Part shown: positions 12,950 through 22,860 of the stretch, one piece after another
Numbering within the stretch: the first letter of the stretch is position 1
How the letters are laid out: every line of letters begins with the position of its first letter
Assembly: GCF_018687715.1 (NCBI RefSeq)
Contig: NC_056755.1
Location: forward strand, 38,621,501-38,685,500
Reading direction: 5' to 3'
Source of the DNA: Carya illinoinensis
Taxonomy: Eukaryota > Streptophyta > Magnoliopsida > Fagales > Juglandaceae
Length of the DNA stretch: 64,000 nt
Made by a program: the position numbers and the translations under genes
The notes under the pieces: model-generated
What the model was told of the DNA's origin: nothing
The model's input: only the letters and a program-made list of their open reading frames with translations
Databases searched by the model: none

Positions 12950-14870
12950 TTCATGGTATCTACACGTAGCAAATTAGTTTCTCATTCACCTCTGTCTCAG
13001 CATTAGCTTCCATGCTACTAATGCTTATTTTTTTAAACTTAACAAAAGTGGAAAACCTATTACATATCCTTTACAACATTCTTTGACCTAGTTTTTTGCA
13101 ATGAGTTGATGCACCAGTTTACATAGGCCAGCAACCTAGATGTTCATTTCAATATACTAATGTCATTTCCTCTACCTCTTCTTGTGGTTATTTATTCCTA
13201 ATGTGTTTTTTATCTACCCACTTGATATAAATTATTAACGTAGAGGGGAAATTTTGGTGACATCAATGCCTATAGAAAACACAGATTAGCTTTGTTCATA
13301 TGGCACATGCTATAAAACCTACACACTTATGCAGGTTCATCTTTACAAACTCTAAAATCAAACAATGCATCGTAGAAGGATGTCATGAGAGTAGATGTTT
13401 CTTTAGTTATCAATCTAGTATCATGAACTTGACTTCTTTCCTACCGACTAGAGTTCACTTTCAAAATATTTTCTTTCTACTATACTACAAGTACTACTTT
13501 CCTATCTATCACCCCTGTCTGGGGTTTTCCAGTAATGGAACTAGTTCTTTTTTTAAACTTAAGTATTTTCAAAACAATGGAAAACCTATTACATATTCTT
13601 TATCCTTATTCTTTATTGCAGAGGTATATTGCAATGAGTTGCATAAGACTGCATGTGGTATCACAAGTCTTTTCTTTCGTCTCAATGCATAATATATTGT
13701 CCTCTATATATTTTTCTGGTTATGTATTTAGAATACTTGCTATTAATATATTTATTTTTTTATATCTACCACTTGATTCAAGCTTAAGCACTTGCAAATG
13801 TGTGATTTTTCCTACATGGTTGCCTGTAGAAAATACAGGTTGGCAAAATGTTAATTGGCACATGATATAAAATTGAGATAAAGATGGACGGGTTAATCTT
13901 TACATACTATAAAGAAAACAATGCCTGTGGAAGGATGTGATGAGGGTAGATGTAACTCAAATCAATCTACTTGCATTCTCCTGAGTTTTTTCTTCCATAG
14001 AATTTGTTCACTTTCAAACTATCATTGTCAAAAAATATACTCCTAATGCAAATCTTTCTTTCACCTCTGTATGAGTAGTTCCAGTCATGGAACTGCTTCT
14101 TTTTATAAACTTAGCATAACGCTAAAAACCTATTACATATCCTTTACAACATTCATTGAACTATGACATATTGCCCAATAGACTTGCTGCTGCAGTTTAC
14201 ATAGGCCAGATACAACCATTTCATCTCAATGCATAATATATTGTTTTGTACCTCTTTTTGTGGTTATTGTCATTTAGAATACTGGCTTGCATTTATTTTT
14301 TTATCTACTGGTTGATTTAAGCTTAGACCTTTACGAATCTACAGGCATTGTTTGCATATCAATGCCTGTCGAGAACAAAGATCTGCCCTATTAATTGGCA
14401 CATGGTATAAAATTTAGATGTGGTCATGAAGGTTCATCTTTACATACTACTGGTAAACAAAAGGTTATGTTGTGTTCATGAGGGTAGATGTTTCCCTCAT
14501 CAATCTAGTTTGATGCACCTGAATTTTGTCATCCACTGGAGTTCACTTTCAAACTATTTTCTTCACGTGTCACATAAATGCAAACTTTTATCTCATTCAG
14601 CTCTATCTGAGAATTTCTAGTCATGGAGTTGCTGGTTTTTATAAATTTAATGTTTTCAATTGTGGAAACTTTGTATGGTCAATTAATTAGAATACTGGGA
14701 TTGCCTTTTTTGGGCATCTACTTTACTGAGTTTTAGTTTTTAACATAGTTATTGAGATTATAAGTCCATGCATGTAGAAAACAGGTCAGTGAAGTTTCAG
14801 TGTTGACATAGAAGAATGAAAAGTTATATATTAATATGAGGGTAGATGAAATCACTGTCTATGAGATGTT
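12950..14870 (+). repeat. Imperfect tandem array, ~535-bp unit, 3+ copies
   Basis: Two independent anchors recur with the same spacing. The AAACTT...AAAACCTATTACATAT anchor occurs at about 13036, 13555 and 14108, with a decayed fourth at about 14643 (steps 519, 553, 535). The GGCACATG-TATAAAA anchor occurs at about 13300, 13857 and 14397 (steps 557, 540). Each unit also carries a GAGGGTAGATGT-type block and a GAGTTCACTTTCAAA-type block. Short open frames inside are not conserved between units, so the array is non-coding. It lies between the two transposon genes. Confidence 0.8.
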
Positions 14871-15080
14871 CAGTAGACTTATAAATGTGATTTTAACAAT
14901 AGCAGGAGGTGTTAAAGTATTTTATTTTCCTTCATATCTAACCCTATACCTTTGAATTTTGAAATATGGTTATTGAGTTGACTCGACCCATCAGTTAGTA
15001 TGACAATATAAATGTGGCCAAATTTATAAGGCCGTACGAGTTACAAAGTGCAATGGGTGTAAATGAACATGGAATCATAT

Positions 15081-15160
15081 TTATAAAACTTGGCTTTCTA
15101 ACCATGTTGCAACTTATAAAACTTGGCTTTCTAACCATGTTGGGTTGCAACATGGTTAGT
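15081..15160 (+). repeat. 33-bp direct repeat plus inverted copy
   Basis: A 29-bp block (TTATAAAACTTGGCTTTC...) occurs at 15081-15109 and again at 15114-15142. Immediately after, TTGCAACATGGTTAG at about 15146-15160 is the inverted complement of the block's CTAACCATGTTGCAA end, so the second copy can fold into a hairpin. Confidence 0.85.
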
Positions 15161-15471
15161 CTACCACCTCATTCTCAAAAAAAGGAACACCCGCAGAATC
15201 CCAAATTTTAAATCATTTAGGGTTTTTGTGTCAGCTGGAAACAAATGAAGGAAGATAAAATGTGGGTAATAAAAGGAACCCATAATATCATTTGATTAGT
15301 TTTGGCATTAGGTGGTGTGGCAATAGTATGCTTACAAGTAGTAAAATATTATGGCACTTTGTAAATGTCTTTTAGCATTAATTATCCATTTACATGACCA
15401 ACAACACATTAAATAACATGTAATCAGTTAATTTTTTTATGAATTGGTTGCAATCACACAACTGATAATAA

Positions 15472-17292
15472 TTGTTGAATAGCAACAAAGGCAAGGATGG
15501 TGAGGTCAGTGAAGTTTCCAGGGGGGCGACTCCGACACGGTACAGCTGTGAACCACATTACGGGATGAGCCAGAGTCAAATGAATCAACGTAGGATGTTG
15601 GAGGTGTGGGCGCATAAGAGGCTATGGGTGGAGCAAACGTTGGAGAGGGGCAGCAAGAAAATGGTATGGCATGCAATTTTTCATTTTTTAGTTTAGCAAT
15701 ATTTGATGTGTGGTCAATTAAATACAATCTTTATAACTAATTAAATTTTCCTGGTTCATGGAAGCAAATAAGGTGATTGGGTTACATGAAATTGATGTCT
15801 TGATGTAGATCCACCAAGCAAGAAATGAGGTCGAGGGCCAGCTAAGGGCACGCTATTTGAACGACTTAGGAATGTGGGTAAGATCCCTCTGGTTATACAA
15901 GAAGGTCATTGAGGGCCATCATGTGAGAATACATCAATATTCACGGGCCGACTGGCGTGGATTATTAAGGTACATGCTGACATGAGGCATGCTAGTCGGA
16001 GTTTAGTACCTGAAGATGAAAAGCAAGAGCTCAATGACCATGTTAGGGTAGGACTTTACTTTCTACTAACAAAGTGCATACGCTTAAGTTGGTTGTTTAC
16101 TCATATGGCCTGATTACACGATGTTTGATGACAAACCCATTTACTGATTTCCATATTTGATATTGCAGGCAGATTTTGTTCTTGATTGGACGAGAGACAA
16201 CCATCGTGAAATGGTTGTAACACATTTGGGCGATAAGTATAATGCATATCATTATACACTACACAAAATGTATTTAAAATATGCATCACACGAAGAGGCC
16301 CTACGTGATGGGACGGATATGGTCTCCAAACCTGTATGGGAAAAGCTATATGAATGGTGGGCAAGTCCGACATTCAAGGTAAATATTGTAGAATAATATT
16401 GTCTAAGTAATTTGTACCAAAAATACTTAGACAATTTTCTACATAGTGTTAACTATCCACAAGTAGAAGTACAAGGTATACATTTAGTTTTTGATTAATA
16501 TGTTAAATTAATGAAAGACATTCTAAATATAAACTTTGTGTAATTTATTTGGAACATCATTGCAGGAGAAGTCCAAAACAAACAGTTCAAATAGAAAAAA
16601 AAACTGAAAGTCAAACATACCGGTGGGCGGAAATTCTTTATACGTATATTAGAAGAGAAGGTTAATGACAACAGTGATTGAGGGTATAAGTCCTATAATC
16701 AGTTCAATGATGAATACATATACTGTTTCTTGTGTGTTTTAGAGGGAGACGGCGCCAAATATGGTTGCATTCTATAAGGAAACACATCGGTCAACACGAA
16801 AAGGTCAATTCATTAATGCAGAAACTGAATACAAATATGTAAGACATCTTCCATATTTAATTTGACTAGTGACAGAATAGGTTTTTAACAGTAATGTTGA
16901 TTTATCCCAGTACAATTTAATTCTTTTAGAATTTAATGGTGGAGAGGTTAGGTGAAGAAGAGAGTGAGGAGGATGTTGAAGAAGCAGTTGAGACCATCTT
17001 CAAAGAAGTGTTGGGACAAAGATCTGGGTATGCAGTACGGATGGGGCACATGGTGATTCTGGACCCCTCTCCTTCAATGAAGAATAGTAGAGCATTTATT
17101 CGTCTATTGGAAGAGAATCAACGGAACAAGAGTGAGGCCAAACTTTACAAGAGCAAGCTAAATTAAATGATGGGTGATATTGAAGCATTGAGGAAGAATT
17201 TTTCTAAGCATGAGAAACTGTTAATGAGCTCTCGGATGACTGAGTTAGAGAGAGGAAGTGAGTCTCATAGAGAGACTCATCAAGATGCTTAG
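15472..17292 (+). pseudogene. Transposase_24-type (Ptta/En/Spm) accessory protein, decayed
   Basis: Several exon-like pieces match the usual order of this plant CACTA-associated family. DFVLDWTRDNHREMVVTHLG is followed by YHYTLHKMYLKYASHEEA (16170-16300) and PVWEKLYEWWASPTFK (16332-16379). A basic KSKTNSSNRKK stretch lies near 16570. AFYKETHRSTRKGQFINAET is near 16765-16830. IFKEVLGQRSGYAVRMGHMV and the coiled coil LLEENQRNKSEAKLYKSKLN lie in 16936-17166. A stop at 17164-17166 and a broken frame after the basic stretch show decay, although some gaps may be introns. The protein is thought to act with TNP2, by analogy with TNPA/TNPD. An equivalent pseudogene is present in CACTA element 2. Confidence 0.75.
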
Positions 17293-17299
17293 GTATCTC

Positions 17300-19219
17300 A
17301 CTTGATCAATTTTTTTGTGGAGGGTTTTTTGTGGGGCTTTTTTGTGGATTGTTACAAGGATATGTAACAATCCAATGGCCATGGACTGATGATTAAAATA
17401 GTCTAGATTTTTGTAGTTGTTTTGTATAGTTAGGGTGGATATCTATAAACCAGTTGTGGAAAGTTCAAGTATGTAGTTGAGAATTTGCCTTGTTTGTATT
17501 CAGTATTGACTTGTTGGGGGTGCAGTAATATCACTTTGGAATTGACTACCTTTACAGGGATAGATTAGGTACATGTTGAAAGGGTAAGTTATAACTTATT
17601 TAAATATTTGTGAATAAAAACATGGATTTGTGATTTGCATAAGGTTGAAAACTGAGTCAGTAGGCTAATAAATTCATGTTTGGGAAACTTACAGGTTAGG
17701 AAAAATCTTAGCTCAAGCATATGGATCATGGAATGTAGAGCAGGAGTTGGTGGAGATGAAGAGCAGTTTCAGATAAACAAGAATCTTCGAGGCTGTATTT
17801 CTTCAAACTCAGTATGAATTTTAATACTTGCTGCTTTCACAGATTTCAAGTCATTGAAGGAAAATTCTCCATGTTTTATTCAATATCACGCACATAGAAA
17901 GTGGAACCCATTTAGATGGTATTGCTATACTAAAATTGTTTTCGTTAGTATAAATCTGAGATAACCTACACACTAAGTAGCATAAGTAGGTTAAACAACA
18001 TGCACACAACTTAGGATATGTGCAAATCAGAAATCACAATTGGTGCTTAGTTAGGACCAATTAGGATAAAAGTAAATATACTAATGTATACATTTAAGTT
18101 TCATTGTACTAAAAAAAATTTACATGAAAAATAAGAGTTTTGTAACAGTATTCTCTAGTATCCAAAAGAGAGCTGTGTTTATCATAGAATAGTAGAAATA
18201 AATATTTACAGTTTGGAGCATGAGTGGATTTAAAGTATAGTAAACTTCAATTCCCAGAAGAAAACCCGTGGGTATAACAATCAAGGTCAAACACATTCAT
18301 AGTTAGGTTGTGAGAATTTGAATGTAATTATGAATTAGTGGAAAAAATTCAAAATGGAATCACAATACATGCTATAGCAAGTATATGTTACACAGTTTAT
18401 ACTAATGTCATAGCCTCCTCCCAAGATATGATATGAAGCGACAAGTTTGTAGAATTTCAAACAACTTTCCCCTGAGAAAAATGTTGCATGAATTCAGATT
18501 GGACTAATAGTTTTGGGATATATATAACTGATATTTTGCTATAGCATGGATGGGGCTATAGCACACTTAATGCTTAGAATATGCAACTGCGGTACGTGCA
18601 ATAGCAGAAAAGCATTAAATTGGTAGTAGCTTCTATAGTGATAATCCCATGGGAATAGCAATTTGATTGATGTTGACATTGTCCAACTTAATCTTTAGAG
18701 TCAAGAAAACTAAATACAGTAATCTTTATATGCAATGACTGGCAAGAGTAGATTAATTGTCCAACTTAATATTTCTGGTATGGATACACATTGAATACTA
18801 TAGAAGCTCCCCATCCCTTTAGTTATGTAATTTAACAAATTAAGTCCCTTGGAAGTTTGACACAATACTTTTTGACACTTTCAAGAAACATTTGGCACCA
18901 TGCTTTGTGGAGAAAAAATGGTAAATCTGAATATCTGGAGAAGACATCAAAGCAACCTGTTCCTAATTAATGCTCATTTAATCTGTCTTTTTTCCTGCTC
19001 TGCACTTATAATTTTCTCATGTACTTGGATAATGTGCTGCAAACATGTTAGTTAAGTTCATGGCCTTCAAGTACTAAACTGTTTCAAAGAATGTTGGCAT
19101 ATTTGTCTATATCATAGGTGTAAGAACAATGTTGGCAGATTTGTACTAGTTGTTGGTGGTTATGTATGTAAGTTGATAGGTTATTATGAAATTGTTCTCA
19201 AAATCGGTTGTTGATATTT
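17300..19219. other. Non-coding 3' part of CACTA 1
   Basis: About 1.9 kb of AT-rich sequence in which I see no gene, tandem repeat or RNA structure. Confidence 0.4.
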
Positions 19220-20235
19220 TGACTAGGCATTTTTTACACAAAATTGTTGTTCATGTTTGTTGGGATAAGTTTGTAGTTGAATAACAGGTTATATATGCAT
19301 CTACTAGTTGTCATATTGAAATCTGGACATTTATAAAGTGTCCAATTGGTGACAATACGCATGTCCTCTAAACCAATTTTAATGGAAAAAAGTATATTGC
19401 CCACTAAATCAATACGTGGAAAAAAGTTAGACCAAAAGGGCAAATGGACTACCACAATATTAAACAATATTGAGGTTTACACTTGTCATGGCAAAAATCC
19501 CATTTCCACCAACACCACATCTCACAACAAATAAACATTTCCCACCAAATCACATCAAGGGAGTGGCGTTTTTCCACCACTTTTCAACGCAGCATAAAAC
19601 TTATTCTCATTCCCTTAATTCAATTGTTAAATTGTTTGTCACGAACATCCCAAATGGATATCTTCTTTAGCCACGATTAGGTGTCATGGGGATAGTAAAA
19701 AGTTCTAATAGTACACCATATTTGTCACCAAAATTCCTCATCCCAAAACTATCTATAGCCAAGAAGTGTTGGATGTCGAAAAACTTTAACCCACTAAACT
19801 GTCCACAAAATGATGCATGGTTAAAAAAATTTTCCCGACTATTGATTCTATGTGTAAACATATTTTTGCCACCAAAAGTTGTCATTTCAAATTTAACTAT
19901 AGCCAAGAGGTAGTGGATGGGGAAAAACTTTATGTTACTAAAATTTCCACAAAGTTATTTATGGATAAAAAATTTTACCGACTATTGCTCGCATGGATAA
20001 ATACTCTATTTGCATCACAATAGTTTAGTTGCCAACATAGTTTGCCACGGAGAAAAATACCTATCAACACTATAAGTTTTAATGGGAAAAAGATGTTTTT
20101 GGCCACAAAATGATGTAATGATGGGTAACATATCTTTAGTCATGAAGTATATGCCACGAACGAGCCACCAAAGGAATTGGTGGAAATAATTTTTATCCGA
20201 TGAATACATTACTTATTCCGACCACTAGCTTTCAC
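19220..20235. repeat. 3' subterminal repeat region of CACTA 1
   Basis: Short variants of CCAC-AAA, GTGGAAAAAA, GTCAC-AAA and TTTTTCCAC recur on both strands at intervals of tens of bases up to the right terminal repeat, similar to the first 300 bp of the left end. Such arrays are transposase-binding sites in En/Spm-type elements. The many short open frames here are by-products. Confidence 0.55.
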
Positions 20236-20261
20236 GGCAAAAACTGCAATCTGTTGTAGTA
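20236..20261 (-). repeat. Right terminal inverted repeat of CACTA element 1
   Basis: GGCAAAAACTGCAATCTG followed by TTGTAGTA is the inverted complement of the left end with a few changes, including the terminal base. The following TAT matches the TAT before the left end. Confidence 0.85.
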
Positions 20262-20264
20262 TAT

Positions 20265-20896
20265 ATTTATTTTTTTCTTTGTAAATTTATGTTTTGCAGT
20301 GTGATGTAACAACAATATTATCTATTTTACTGTTTTTTTGTTTTGTTCTTCAATTTATTTTTTACAAAAACTTTTAAAAAGTGTTTAAATTATTTTTTTT
20401 TTTAAAATGTGGATAATTGAAACATGATATCATTTTTTAAAAAGTGCTATAATCTTTTTTTAAAGTTATAAAGTTTTTTTTTAAAAAAAAATATTAAAAA
20501 ACCCGGATTCAATTTGGTTATAACCAGGATATTTGGGTTTTAACAAAAAAAAAAAAAAATATTCTTGATATCTGGTTACAATGTAGATATCTGAATTGAA
20601 TTCGATTATCTGCCTGAATTGAATCTAGATTAATCCAAATGAATAACTGTTTGATTTTTGAAATCTGGATCCATTGAACACCCCTAGGTAAGAGAGCGAA
20701 ATGGTCGGACAAACATTAATGACTTTCTAACATTTTTTCACCTTTGGAGTATTAATTGAAAACTTTCTTTTACGTTTACAAACGTATGTATATATATTTT
20801 GCACATATTTTTTTTCCTTGTCCCTAAATTATTCTCCCTCTTTTATTTTTTCCATTTTTTTATCTCTAAAAGAAGTTTTATAATTTGGGGCCTTAC
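20265..20896. other. AT-rich spacer with a hAT-like right end
   Basis: No gene is seen. Homopolymer A and T runs dominate. At about 20676-20686 the sequence ATTGAACACCCCTA resembles the right end of hAT-type MITEs (inverted complement TAGGGGTGT). GGAT/ATCC-like words around 20500-20675 are typical of such ends. No matching left end was identified. Confidence 0.35.
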
Positions 20897-21020
20897 TATT
20901 GCTTCATCGGTCAACTCTCAGATAGAGTCCACGATGGCCCAAAGAGAAACAAAACGTATAATAAGAGCCTGGTTAGCAATATGATGAGGAGGCCATTAAG
21001 CCACGTGGACGTACGTCAGG
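20897..21020 (+). repeat. Duplicated upstream segment, copy A
   Basis: About 124 bp closely matching 22360-22484 in the same orientation. Shared landmarks are CATCGGTCAACTCTCAGATA, ATGGCCCAAAGAGAAACAAA, AATAAGAGCCT, AGCAATATGATGA and GTGGACGTACGTCAG. Copy A has a perfect CACGTG core near 21002 that copy B lacks. Confidence 0.9.
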
Positions 21021-21393
21021 TTCTGAACATATCCAATAACACCTACAACACCGAACCAAGACCCGATTACTTAAAGAGTATTTTGATGTGTTTTGTTGGG
21101 TGAAATAGATGCTATATTGTATAGCAGTGTAGGGTGGTGTTCTAGCAATTTTGTATTGTCTTTTACGAATTTGAAGGGCCTCTATCTTTTATACTAGTGA
21201 AAGGTCCAAAAAAAAAAGAAAACCAGATCGTGACCCGACGGTCCCGACTCAAATTCATAAGGTCGGACTAGTTTGACACAATCAAAGTATGTATTTGGGG
21301 CCGAATCTGGCCCAAAACCGACTTGGGCTAGTAGTGTGTTTGTTGAGATTGATTGTTTAGGGTGGCGTTCTAGCGGTTCTTTAGTGACTTTTA

Positions 21394-21600
21394 AGGGTCA
21401 ATTTGGTTTTTAAATTCATCTCAACTCTTCTCATTTAATTATTACAATTTTATCAAATTTAAACATAAATTATAATAAATAATTTAATTTTTTTAAATTT
21501 TAGAATAATAATAATATTAAAAAATAATATTTTAATAATATTTTATTCAACTCTTAATTTTTATCTCAATTTAACTCAAAATTTAAATTAAGAGATTGAA
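21394..21600. mobile_element. AT-rich MITE upstream of ALDH
   Basis: Starts GGGTCAATTTGG, with CATCTCAACTCTTCTCATTT, then a TAATAATAATATTAAAAAAT core, and ends TTTATCTCAATTTAACTC and AAGAGATTGAAT. The ends are roughly inverted (ATCTCAACTC against GAGATTGAAT). The structure and the core resemble a MITE type I recall as abundant in walnut and hickory; no alignment was possible here. Confidence 0.55.
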
Positions 21601-22044
21601 TCATTTTCTTGACACGAAAACAAAAATAGAAAGGAAAAGTAAAAGACCAGGATCCCGATCTGGATCGGTTTGGCCCAAAACCGACTTGGATTGATGGGGT
21701 TTATCGAGACTGATCGGCTTCCGAGAATAATGATCGTCATGCATGATGCTAATGGATCGATGCACTTGTGGGGTGTTCCTTATTTTCAATTACAATTATC
21801 CAAACAAACGCCGTCTTCGACGACAACTTTAAGTAATTTCGCCCTAATTTTAAGGTCTTAAATAAAAGATATATAAGGATACATCATGTATGGCGTGAGA
21901 TACATAATGTGAAAAAATAAAACAGATTTTAAGAGTTTTTTCTTCAATATTGAAGGAATCAGCCGATTTGCCGCCGACAACTGCCTTTTCATTTTGTAGG
22001 TGTACGGAATCAGCCGATTTGCCGGTCGTTTACGAGTATTTAAC

Positions 22045-22260
22045 TTATGTATGGATGTTAAGATAATTTTAATGTTTTTTAAATAAATTATTAATAGAAA
22101 TTACTAATTTTTTAATTTTTGATAAAAAGTTAAATACATTTCCAATATCGTTTATATATTTACATTTAAATATATTTCAAAAAGACTTATAAAATATTAT
22201 TATTTATATATTAATTTAAATTATTTAAAATTATCTCAATATCTCAATATAGACTAAGTC
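22045..22260. mobile_element. Foldback AT-rich MITE upstream of ALDH
   Basis: GATGTTAAGATAATTTTAAT near 22056 is inverted relative to TTTAAAATTATCTCAATATC near 22222-22245, enclosing about 150 bp of AT-rich sequence. Two copies of GGAATCAGCCGATTTGCCG lie just upstream (about 21956 and 22006). There are no coding features. Confidence 0.45.
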
Positions 22261-22359
22261 AACGATTTTTATTAGATATATATATATATATAATATATGA
22301 AGATAACGTCGATCGTCATCTTGTCGACAGAATGAATTTGCATGATATTGAGCAGCAGA

Positions 22360-22484
22360 TATTGCACCATCGGTCAACTCTCAGATAAAGTCCACTATGG
22401 CCCAAAGAGAAACAAAACATATAATAAGAGCCTAGTCAGCAATATGATGAGAAGACCATTAGCACTTTGTGGACGTACGTCAGT
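22360..22484 (+). repeat. Duplicated upstream segment, copy B (ALDH proximal)
   Basis: About 90 percent identical by eye to 20897-21020. It lies roughly 375 bp before the ALDH start codon, so it is part of the likely promoter. CACTTTGTGG replaces the CACGTG-containing part of copy A. Confidence 0.9.
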
Positions 22485-22860
22485 TTCACGTCAGGTCAGG
22501 TGAAAGAAAGATCATTGATGCTATTTGTATTCACGTGTGTACGCGTACTGGATCATATCTTTTGAAATAAAGAAGCCGCCTGATTGGTTAATTCGTTGAA
22601 GAATTCCGTGCAAATATACGCAGCAGGCCAGCATGCATGCGTGCCTGTCTGGACTCATCGTGAATTATTACCAAGGCATTTTGATTTTGTATATATTCTT
22701 GTTACGTACACTATTTTGATTAATCCTGTTTACGTAAACGCGCCTATATATATTGTGACATATTTGCCATTTTGCATATATCAAAACAATACCAAACTAC
22801 AAGAGCTCATCTTAACGTTCAAAAACCTCCGAGACAAAAAGAGATCAAAGAAATAATTAG
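22485..22860 (+). promoter_or_regulatory. Putative ALDH proximal promoter and 5' leader
   Basis: It contains CACGTCAGG near 22488, a CACGTG core near 22532, and CTATATATATTG near 22743 as a TATA-box candidate about 115 bp before the ATG. A CATATATC run follows at about 22776. The start context TAATTAGATGGC and the immediate in-frame match to the ALDH N-terminus support the ATG at 22861. No transcript data are available to place the transcription start. Confidence 0.45.

Larger units (their letters stand above)
1251..20264 (+). mobile_element. CACTA (En/Spm) DNA transposon, ~19.0 kb, decayed
   Basis: The left end begins CACTACAACAAATTGG at 1254 and the right end at 20261 is the matching inverted repeat, with the last base G changed to A. 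Both ends are flanked by TAT (1251-1253 and 20262-20264), the 3-bp duplication expected for CACTA elements. Inside, in order, lie a CT-rich leader-like stretch, a long non-coding part, a TNP2-type transposase (6.9-10.6 kb), a ~535-bp tandem array (12.95-14.87 kb), a Transposase_24-type gene (15.5-17.3 kb) and a subterminal repeat region (about 19.2-20.2 kb). Both genes carry many stops, so this copy cannot be autonomous, though its ends could still be mobilised in trans. Confidence 0.85.

Noticed and set aside
12355..14620. Several 60-130-codon open frames in the tandem array region
   Set aside because: The corresponding frames are not preserved between the ~535-bp repeat units, so they are by-products of the array.
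12950..14870. Regularly spaced repeats considered as a CRISPR array
   Set aside because: The unit is ~535 bp and the whole unit repeats, with no short repeats separating unique spacers. The context is a plant transposon.
19234..20209. Dense set of short open frames on both strands
   Set aside because: They fall in the subterminal repeat array of CACTA 1. None shows a family motif.
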